Position numbers and translations under genes: made by a program. A stretch of 13,969 nt of DNA from JANYCG01 sp031418395 (GTDB lineage: Bacteria; Pseudomonadota; Gammaproteobacteria; Burkholderiales; Burkholderiaceae_C): assembly GCA_031418395.1 (NCBI GenBank), contig JANOXL010000045.1, positions 1-13,969 of the forward strand. Reading direction: 5' to 3'. This document shows positions 6,587 through 12,792 of the stretch, in pieces (the stretch's first letter is position 1; every line of letters starts with the position of its first letter). The notes beneath the pieces are model-generated. The model did not search any database, was not told the origin of the DNA, and saw only the letters and a program-made list of their open reading frames with translations.

Positions 6587-7900
6587 ATGACTATCCAATA
6601 TCTGAAAAGGGCCGACAAAACGCCTGAAACTGAAACCGCCACTGCGCAGCAGGTCGTCAACGACATGCTGGCAACGATTCAAAAGGACGGTGAAGCGGCA
6701 GTGCGCCACTACGCCAAAACGCTAGACAAGTGGGATGGTGAATTTGTCGTTACCCGTGCGCAGCTGGATGCCAACGCGGCCAAGGTACCTGCGGGCGTCA
6801 AAGCGGATATCGACTTTGCCATCAAGCAGGTGTTTGACTTCGCCACAGCGCAGCGCAAATCCATGAGCGAGTTTCAAACCGAACTGCATCCCGGCGTAAC
6901 GGCAGGGCAGCGCGTGCTGCCCGTTAACGTGGCGGGTTGCTACGCACCTGCAGGGCGCTATGCACACATTGCCTCAGCCTATATGGGCGTGGCAACGGCC
7001 AAGGCGGCTGGCGTCAAAACCATATTGGCGTGCTCCGGCCCTTTCCGTGGTGGCCCTATGCACCCCTACCTGATGTATGCGTTTGACAAGGCGGGCGCTG
7101 ACATCATCATGACCTTGGGCGGTGTGCAAGCCATTGCCACCATGGCCTACGGTCTATTCACGGGCAAACCTGCCGACGTGATCGTTGGCCCTGGCAACAA
7201 GTTTGTCGCTGAAGCCAAGCGTTCGCTCTTTGGAAAAGTCGGTATTGATGTGTTTGCTGGCCCCTCTGAGGTGGCCGTGATTGCCGACGAAACTGCCGAC
7301 CCCGCTATCGTCGCCATCGACTTGGTAGGCCAAGCTGAGCACGGACATGAGTCACCTGCCTGGTTGTTCACGACCAGCGAATCTTTAGCCAAAGACGTGA
7401 TGGCCCGCATCCCCGCGTTGGTAGCCTCACTGCCCCCCACAGCACGTGACGCGGCAGGTGCGGCTTGGCGCGACTACGGCGAAGTAATTGTCTGTTCTAC
7501 GCGCGAGGAGGTGGTGGAAGTGTCTGACCGCTATGCGCCTGAGCACCTGGAAGTGCACACCAAAGATCTGGACTGGTGGCTGCAAACCCTGACCTGCTAC
7601 GGCTCGCTGTTTTTGGGCGAAGAAACCACCGTGGCCTATGGCGATAAAGCCAGTGGACCCAACCACGTGTTGCCAACCAAGGGCGCTGCACGCTATTCCG
7701 GAGGCCTCTCGGTGCATAAATTCATGAAGACCCTCACGTGGCAGCGCTTGACCAAGGAAGCGGCGCGTGACATAGGTTTAACCACTGCGCGTATTTCACG
7801 CCTGGAAGGCATGGAAGGGCATGCTCTTACTGCCGACGTTCGATTGGCTAAATATTTTCCGGGCCAGACCTTTGATTTGGGTGAAACCGTAACGGTGTAG
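6587..7900 (+). CDS. hpsN: Sulfopropanediol 3-dehydrogenase, histidinol dehydrogenase family
   Basis: A 437-residue HisD homologue that should oxidise (R)-DHPS in two NAD-dependent steps at C3 to (R)-sulfolactate. HisD-type residues are all present: zinc ligands Q249 and H252 in GQAEHGHESP, D353 in GDKASGPNHVLPT and H412 in EGHALTADVR, plus the catalytic pair E319-H320 in YAPEHLEV. The segment after the zinc motif, QAEHGHESPAWLFTTS, differs from biosynthetic HisD (QAEHD type) and resembles the HpsN branch as I know it. The ATG at 6587 has AGGA (6577-6580) at good spacing. No histidine biosynthesis gene is nearby; the neighbours are a sulfonate-type importer and dehydrogenases, with suyAB in the same cluster. 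A dehydrogenase for another hydroxylated sulfonate is the main alternative. Confidence 0.85.
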   Translation: MTIQYLKRADKTPETETATAQQVVNDMLATIQKDGEAAVRHYAKTLDKWDGEFVVTRAQLDANAAKVPAGVKADIDFAIKQVFDFATAQRKSMSEFQTELHPGVTAGQRVLPVNVAGCYAPAGRYAHIASAYMGVATAKAAGVKTILACSGPFRGGPMHPYLMYAFDKAGADIIMTLGGVQAIATMAYGLFTGKPADVIVGPGNKFVAEAKRSLFGKVGIDVFAGPSEVAVIADETADPAIVAIDLVGQAEHGHESPAWLFTTSESLAKDVMARIPALVASLPPTARDAAGAAWRDYGEVIVCSTREEVVEVSDRYAPEHLEVHTKDLDWWLQTLTCYGSLFLGEETTVAYGDKASGPNHVLPTKGAARYSGGLSVHKFMKTLTWQRLTKEAARDIGLTTARISRLEGMEGHALTADVRLAKYFPGQTFDLGETVTV

Positions 7901-7905
7901 CCCTG

Positions 7906-8670
7906 ATGAAGATCAATAAACTGTTTGATTTGCGAGGAAAGACCGCGCTCGTCACAGGCGGCAATTCCGGCATCGGTGAGGTCATGGCCATGGCCTTGGG
8001 ACTAGCCGGCGCGGGCATTGTGCTGATGGCGCGTCGCCTCGATGCGCTGGAGCAATCCGCAAACAAACTGCGTGCCGAGGGCATTGCCGTGCAGTGCCTG
8101 TCGTGCGACTTGTCAGACATCGCAGCGGCGCAGGCTGGCGCGGCGGCAGCTTTGGCCACTGGCCCCATTGACATCTTGATCAATGCCGCTGGGGTGAATC
8201 TGCGCGAACCCTTTGGGCAGGTCACGGCTGCGAGCTGGCAAACGCAAATCAACCTGCACTTAAGCGCGCCCTTCTTTTTGACCCAAGCCCTGGCGCCCGC
8301 CATGGCTGAGCGAGGCTGGGGCCGCATCATCAATATTGCCAGCTTGCAAAGCACGCGGGCCTTTGGCAACAGTGCGCCTTATGGTGCAGGCAAGGGCGGT
8401 GTGGTGCAACTCACTCGAGCCATTGCACAAGAATGGTCAAGCAAGGGGATCACCTGTAACGCCATAGGGCCAGGCTTCTTCCCCACGGCCCTCACGGCGC
8501 CTGTGTTTGGCAACGCGGCAGCTGTGCAAAAAAACGCAGATCAAACTTGCATCGGTCGTAATGGTGAGTTGACTGATCTCTACGGACTCACGGTGTTTCT
8601 GGCGAGTGAGGCGTCCAGTTATATCACCGGTCAAACTGTCATGATTGATGGCGGTTTTACCGCCAAATAA
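7906..8670 (+). CDS. Short-chain dehydrogenase/reductase, candidate DHPS 2-dehydrogenase
   Basis: A 254-residue classical SDR. The cofactor motif TGGNSGIG is at 17-24, NAAG at 93-96, and the catalytic set is S146, Y159 and K163 (YGAGK). The C-terminus has the usual ITGQTVMIDGGF. Arg43-Arg44 after the second strand (MARRL) suggest that NADP could be accepted. It starts 5 bp after the hpsN stop, so it is translationally coupled to it. In characterised DHPS clusters two further dehydrogenases (HpsO and HpsP) interconvert the DHPS enantiomers through the 2-keto compound so that HpsN receives the R form. This gene is a good candidate for one of them, but I cannot assign which letter, or exclude another polyol or hydroxy-acid substrate. 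Confidence 0.8.
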   Translation: MKINKLFDLRGKTALVTGGNSGIGEVMAMALGLAGAGIVLMARRLDALEQSANKLRAEGIAVQCLSCDLSDIAAAQAGAAAALATGPIDILINAAGVNLREPFGQVTAASWQTQINLHLSAPFFLTQALAPAMAERGWGRIINIASLQSTRAFGNSAPYGAGKGGVVQLTRAIAQEWSSKGITCNAIGPGFFPTALTAPVFGNAAAVQKNADQTCIGRNGELTDLYGLTVFLASEASSYITGQTVMIDGGFTAK

Positions 8671-8796
8671 CCCGCGCCCCTGGTGTCTGTCAGGTGTTGG
8701 CCCCCCGATTGTCACCACTCGAAATCAAATCTACAAAGTAGTGAATCGCCTGCGCAACGCCATCCGTTCCATTCATTAACCCAACAGGAAACCGCC

Positions 8797-9798
8797 GTGA
8801 AAGCCCTTGTTTACACCCAACCCAACGAAGTGCAATTGCTGGATCGTCCGGAACCTAAGCTGGACGCGGGCGAAGTCATCCTCAAAATTGAAGCCGTCGG
8901 CATCTGCGGCTCGGACATGCATGCCTACCACGGGCACGACCCGCGTCGCAAACCTGGACTAGTGCTCGGGCACGAGTTTTGCGGCACGGTGTTGGAGAGC
9001 GCTTCGCCCCTGTACGCCAAAGGCACACGTGTCACGGGCAACCCGCTGATCACTTGTGGCACCTGTGACTTCTGCGTGCAGGGCCGCAATAACCTGTGCT
9101 CGCGCCGTACCATGGTGGGAATGACACGCCCTGGCGCGTTTGCGGACATGATGTCCATCCCCGCCGCATCGCTCATCGACATGCCACAAGAGATGTCGCC
9201 GGTGCATGCCGCCGTTACCGAACCGGCGGCCACTGCTTTGCACGCTATCAACCTATCCATGCGCGTGCTGGTGCGCCCCGTACAGGAGTGCCGCGTGCTG
9301 ATATTGGGAGGCGGTGCGATTGGGATGTTGGCGGCCCTGCTGCTCAAGAACTACGGTTGCACTGACCTAACCGTGGCCGAGGTCAACCCCTTACGCCGCG
9401 AGCAATTGGAAAAGCATGCCAAGGTCAAGACCTACAACCCCAAAGACAGCAGCCCAGCCGAAGATAGCTTTGACTATGTGATGGATGCTGTCGGCTCCAA
9501 GATCACACGCAATACTGCCATGGCGTCCGTCAGGGCGGGTGGCGTGGTTATGCATATAGGCTTGCAAGACTGGGCCAGCGAGATCGACATGCGCCGCCTG
9601 ACACTGGCCGAGATTACCTTGCTGGGCACCTACACCTACACCACCGCAGACTTGCGCGCCACGGTGGCAGCCATTCATCGGGGTGCCTTTGGCGACCTTG
9701 CTTGGGTGGATGTTCGCCCCATGGCCGATGGCGCGCAGGCGTTTATGGATTTGGATCAAGGCAAGGCGGCATCAGCCAAGGTGATTTTGGTGCCCTGA
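8797..9798 (+). CDS. Zinc-dependent alcohol dehydrogenase (MDR family), candidate DHPS 2-dehydrogenase
   Basis: A 333-residue medium-chain dehydrogenase. The catalytic zinc site is formed by C37, H59-E60 (GHEFCG) and probably E142. The structural zinc cysteines are C87, C90, C93 and C101 in CGTCDFCVQGRNNLC. The Rossmann motif LGGGAIG is at about 170-176. It starts at GTG 8797, chosen because AGGAA lies at 8786-8790 and MKALVYTQP is the normal N-terminus of the family; an upstream in-frame ATG at 8683 would add unrelated residues. A 126 bp gap separates it from the SDR gene. The closest general relatives are threonine/sorbitol-type polyol dehydrogenases. By context it may be the partner of the SDR in converting (S)-DHPS to (R)-DHPS. 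Confidence 0.82.
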   Translation: MKALVYTQPNEVQLLDRPEPKLDAGEVILKIEAVGICGSDMHAYHGHDPRRKPGLVLGHEFCGTVLESASPLYAKGTRVTGNPLITCGTCDFCVQGRNNLCSRRTMVGMTRPGAFADMMSIPAASLIDMPQEMSPVHAAVTEPAATALHAINLSMRVLVRPVQECRVLILGGGAIGMLAALLLKNYGCTDLTVAEVNPLRREQLEKHAKVKTYNPKDSSPAEDSFDYVMDAVGSKITRNTAMASVRAGGVVMHIGLQDWASEIDMRRLTLAEITLLGTYTYTTADLRATVAAIHRGAFGDLAWVDVRPMADGAQAFMDLDQGKAASAKVILVP

Positions 9799-10249
9799 AG
9801 GTTGCGGCCCTTACAAGCCAGGGTCTGACTGATAACACCCGGCCTCACGCAGCATGGCGCAACTCCCGCTCCGGCGCACAGTCGTCCACGATCAACCCGC
9901 CCCAGACGTATTGCCAGCTGGGAAGTGATACGCCTCACCGCCTCTGGCAACAACAGGGCGTTGCGTTCAACCCTCAAGGCACCGGCGCATTCCGCCGCCA
10001 ACCCACATCGCTCGACGCCATACGAATGCCTAGCGGCGCTTCAGGGGAACGCAGGGATTTTGCGAACATGGTCAAATGCAAACTGCCGGGCTATCACGCG
10101 AAAAGCCGTGCATGCCACAGAGGTCAAGGCGCGGCATATCTCTTGTTTATTAGTAATTTTACGAATTTTATTGATTAATTTTCATTGATTTTCAGTCATA
10201 TTTTAATAGCAATAAAATGATATTTTACGAGACCTAATGTCGGATTTTT
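9799..10249. other. 451 bp gap without a convincing gene; AT-rich at its right end
   Basis: This stretch separates the sulfonate island from the envelope-type genes. The left two thirds (to about 10130) have normal GC, with short open stretches in several frames on both strands but none with start, ribosome site and recognisable sequence. One minus-strand open stretch of 29 codons (9845-9934) reads like a protein end but is too short to name. From about 10138 to 10249 the sequence becomes strongly AT-rich, with -10-like TTTAAT (10202-10207) and TAAAAT (10213-10218); it probably holds the promoter of the following gene. Confidence 0.5.
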
Positions 10250-10942
10250 ATGATTATTAAATACTCAGTATTATTTTTTGTCTCACTTTCGCTGACTGGT
10301 TGCGCCACCGATGGCAACGTGTCGCTGCAACAACATGTCAACTTCTCGCCGCCGCCCGTCGCCACCAACCCGGAGCCGCTGGTCAAAGGCCCCAAAGCGA
10401 TAGCGCAGACGCTGGCAAAGGGCGGCTACATCATCTACCTGCGCCACGGCAAAACGCAGTACGACCAGCTGGAGCGCGAGCGCGACAACCGCAAAAACGG
10501 CACGTTTGACTTGGCCAAATGCAGCACGCAACGCCAGTTGTCCGACGAAGGGCGTGCCGAGATGAAGGTCGCAGGCGAGCAGTTTCGCCAGGCACGTCTG
10601 CCCATCGACAGGGCCTGGAGCAGCCGTTATTGCCGCGCCACCGAATCGGCAGCTTTTTTTGCGGACGGTGTTGAGGCCACGCAGTCGTTGAGCGGTGAAG
10701 GCGATTTCGGCATCGACCCGAGCATCAAAGGGCGTGTGCAGGACTTCTTCAAACAGCGCCCCGCTCCCGGCAAAAACCACTTCATGATGGCCCATGGCGG
10801 GATTTTCTGGCTGGCGACGACGTTTCAGATTCAGGAAGGCCACGCCGTGGTGCTGGACCCGACGAACCCCCAAGTGATCGTCGCCCGCATTGGTCCCTAC
10901 GAATGGGGCACGGTGGCGCAAGAACGTTTGGGCGTCCGCTAA
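10250..10942 (+). CDS. Histidine phosphatase family lipoprotein
   Basis: A 230-residue protein of the RHG histidine phosphatase superfamily with a lipoprotein signal: the hydrophobic segment ends in the lipobox LTGC with C18. The catalytic RHG is R65-H66-G67 (YLRHGKTQ), a second phosphate-binding arginine is R129 in YCRATES with E132 close by, and the second histidine is H182 in MMAHGG. It should sit on the periplasmic side of an envelope membrane and hydrolyse a phosphate ester; the substrate cannot be told from sequence. It is a paralogue of the next gene, 29 bp downstream. The ribosome site is weak and the first 15 codons are AT-rich, unlike the rest of the gene. Confidence 0.82.
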   Translation: MIIKYSVLFFVSLSLTGCATDGNVSLQQHVNFSPPPVATNPEPLVKGPKAIAQTLAKGGYIIYLRHGKTQYDQLERERDNRKNGTFDLAKCSTQRQLSDEGRAEMKVAGEQFRQARLPIDRAWSSRYCRATESAAFFADGVEATQSLSGEGDFGIDPSIKGRVQDFFKQRPAPGKNHFMMAHGGIFWLATTFQIQEGHAVVLDPTNPQVIVARIGPYEWGTVAQERLGVR

Positions 10943-10971
10943 ACCTTGTTGGATCGCAAGGGCGAAAGACC

Positions 10972-11730
10972 ATGGCGACCCTTATGACCCGGTTGAATCG
11001 GCAGCGCTGGCAGTGTGCGGCAGCCTTCGCATTGGGCTTGACGGTCAGCGGCGTTTTGGCCCAATCCAACCCTCCTGCGCCGCCCGCAGCCGCGCCCGAG
11101 CCCCAAGCCCTTGCGCCGCAGGGTTTTGGGTATGCCGCCGGGCCGATTCACAACCCGGTGCCGCTGCTGGGCGGCGGCAAAGCAGTGCGTGAAGCGCTGC
11201 GCAAGGGTGGCTACATCATTTATTTTCGCCACGGTCGCACGCAGTTGGATCGGGTGGGTGTGGAGACCGGCAACCGTGCCGAGGGCAAGATCAACTTTGC
11301 ACGTTGCGAGACCCAACGCAACTTGAGCGACGAAGGCCGTGCCGAACTCAAGGCCGCCGGTGAGGCCTTTCGCCAGGCGGCCATTCCTGTCGATAAGACT
11401 TTTGCCAGTCCGTATTGCCGCACCAAAGAAACTGCCGCGTATTTGGTGGCTGGCATGGCGCCAGGCGTGGGTATGGGCGTACAAGATCTTCCGCTTTTAG
11501 CCGACTTCTCGCAGAGCGAAGGCCGCCCCGAGCGGCTTGAACAACTCTTCAGCCAACGCCCCGCGCCGGGCAAAAACACGCTCATCGTCGCTCACGGCAT
11601 GACGCTGCGCGCGCTGACGGGTTTTGCCATTGGCGAAGGCCACGCGCTGGTACTACAGCCGGGCAACTTCAAAACCATCGTGGCGCGTATTGCCCCCAAC
11701 GAGTGGGCCGGTGTGGCCAGCGGGCGCTGA
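10972..11730 (+). CDS. Secreted histidine phosphatase, paralogue of the upstream gene
   Basis: A 252-residue RHG-superfamily phosphatase. Residues 1-30 form a Sec signal peptide with basic residues RLNRQR, a hydrophobic core and likely cleavage after VLA; there is no lipobox. A proline/alanine-rich linker (about 33-50) leads into the domain. Catalytic residues are R86-H87-G88 (YFRHGRTQ), R150 and E153 in YCRTKET, and H208 in VAHGM. Shared blocks with the upstream gene include KGGYIIY, the LSDEGRAE stretch, RPAPGKN and the GEGHALVL-type segment, showing tandem duplication followed by divergence. ATG 10972 is preferred because it places the signal peptide at the N-terminus; ATG 10984 is also possible. 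Substrate unknown. Confidence 0.83.
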   Translation: MATLMTRLNRQRWQCAAAFALGLTVSGVLAQSNPPAPPAAAPEPQALAPQGFGYAAGPIHNPVPLLGGGKAVREALRKGGYIIYFRHGRTQLDRVGVETGNRAEGKINFARCETQRNLSDEGRAELKAAGEAFRQAAIPVDKTFASPYCRTKETAAYLVAGMAPGVGMGVQDLPLLADFSQSEGRPERLEQLFSQRPAPGKNTLIVAHGMTLRALTGFAIGEGHALVLQPGNFKTIVARIAPNEWAGVASGR

Positions 11731-11756
11731 AACTTGCAGGACAGGCGTTGCCTTGG

Positions 11757-11768
11757 CCTGACGTCAGG
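11757..11768. repeat. Perfect 12-base palindrome in the gap before the SGNH gene
   Basis: CCTGACGTCAGG is self-complementary and lies 27 bp after the second phosphatase stop and about 90 bp before the next gene. It has no loop or T-run for a terminator. It may be an operator or chance. Confidence 0.3.
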
Positions 11769-11857
11769 TAAGAAGACGCTTTAAACTGTCTGGATTGAAC
11801 CGAGTCATCCGCATTGGCCCATCTGAGCTTTTTCGCCCCACGTTTCCAGGAGACCCC

Positions 11858-12568
11858 ATGTCTTTACGTTCCAGCTTGCTGCTTCTCGCCACCGCGCTTC
11901 TCACCGCCTGCGGCTCAGTGCCAGCACCACCGCCCGTGTCAACGGAAGTCAAAAGCCTGCTGTGGGTAGGTAACAGCTTCTTTTATTACAACAACTCCAT
12001 GCACGGGCATGTGGGTCAATTGCTCAATGCGGCGGGCGTGCGTGGAACACGGGCCAGCTCGGCCACCATCAGCGGCTCGGGCATCAACTGGCATGACCTG
12101 GAGGCGCATTTCAAGCCCGGCGGTGTGGGCAGTTACTCCTTTGTTGGCGACAACGAAGTGCGCTTCAACAGTTTTGACAAACCCGGCGACAAGCTGTTTG
12201 ACGGTGTGATGATGATGGATTGCAGCCAATGCCCGATCCACCCGCAATTGCAGTCGATCTTTTACGACTACGCGGCCAAACACAGTGCCACGGCTCGCAA
12301 AAACGGCGCAGCGCCGATTTTCTTCATGTCCTGGGCCTACCAGGACAAGCCCGAGATGACCGAGCAACTCGCCGCCGAATATGTCAAGGCTGGCAAACAA
12401 AACAACGCGCTGGTGGTGCCCGCCGGGCTGGCGTTTGCCGCCTCCATTGCCAAACGCCCAGCGCTGAATCTGTACATCGCCGACAAACGCCACCCCAGCC
12501 TGGCTGGCACCTACCTCGCCGCCTGCACGGTGCTGGTGTCGGTGTACAAAAAAGCCCAGTGGGTCTAA
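11858..12568 (+). CDS. SGNH-hydrolase-like lipoprotein, C-terminally truncated by a frameshift
   Basis: A 236-residue product as read. The N-terminus is a lipoprotein signal with lipobox LTAC and C18. Residues 35-41 (LWVGNSF) look like the first block of SGNH hydrolases with nucleophile S40; the Asp/His block is ADKRHPSLAGTYLAA with D209 and H212. The family hydrolyses esters or thioesters, often on cell-envelope glycans or lipids; the substrate here is unknown. ATG 11858 is supported by an AGGAGA site at 11848-11853. The reading frame leaves the family pattern after the A6 run at 12548-12553: it ends AQWV while the expected C-terminus continues in the -1 frame. The catalytic residues are upstream of the shift, so the short form could still fold in part. 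Confidence 0.72.
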   Translation: MSLRSSLLLLATALLTACGSVPAPPPVSTEVKSLLWVGNSFFYYNNSMHGHVGQLLNAAGVRGTRASSATISGSGINWHDLEAHFKPGGVGSYSFVGDNEVRFNSFDKPGDKLFDGVMMMDCSQCPIHPQLQSIFYDYAAKHSATARKNGAAPIFFMSWAYQDKPEMTEQLAAEYVKAGKQNNALVVPAGLAFAASIAKRPALNLYIADKRHPSLAGTYLAACTVLVSVYKKAQWV

Positions 12569-12672
12569 GCTACACCGCAGGCTTGCCTGCCGAAGTCGCC
12601 ACGCACTTGCAAACGACAGCCTGGGAGGCGGCGCAGGCCTTTCACGCCAAAGAGGGGCGCGGCGGGCTTTAA
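12554..12672 (+). pseudogene. Out-of-frame C-terminal end of the SGNH lipoprotein
   Basis: In the frame one base back from the lipoprotein gene, the sequence after the A6 run reads SPVGLSYTAGLPAEV and on to WEAAQAFHAKEG before a TAA at 12670-12672, 39 residues in all. This fits as the natural continuation after TYLAACTVLVSVYKK: many SGNH proteins of this kind end with a KSPVGL-type turn and a final helix. One extra A in the run at 12548-12553, or a -1 slip there, would give a 271-residue protein. Confidence 0.6.
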
Positions 12673-12710
12673 AGCCCAGCCTCGGGCCTTGACCCGTGGA
12701 AACCCCCACG
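12664..12710. repeat. Palindrome and small hairpin after the SGNH gene
   Basis: GGGCTTTAAAGCCC (12664-12677) is a perfect 14-base palindrome spanning the TAA of the restored frame. CGTGG (12695-12699) and CCACG (12706-12710) form a second small hairpin. Together they could weaken read-through into the next gene, but no T-run follows. Confidence 0.3.
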
Positions 12711-12792
12711 CGCTAAGGCTACCGATCAGGCAAAGCTTGCCGCAAAATGGGGCGGTCAAGCTTCCTCCACTGCATTGCCCGAACGGAACCCC

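Noticed and set aside
6587..7900. Biosynthetic histidinol dehydrogenase (hisD)
   Set aside because: The motif after the zinc ligands and the neighbouring sulfonate genes fit HpsN better, and no other his gene is present.
9793..9823. Terminator after the zinc dehydrogenase gene
   Set aside because: CCCTG and CAGGG can pair with an inner AAGG/CCTT, but the stem is bulged and no T-run follows.
11939..12709. Minus-strand open frame opposite the SGNH lipoprotein
   Set aside because: Antisense shadow; the sense strand has a lipobox, SGNH blocks and a good ribosome site.
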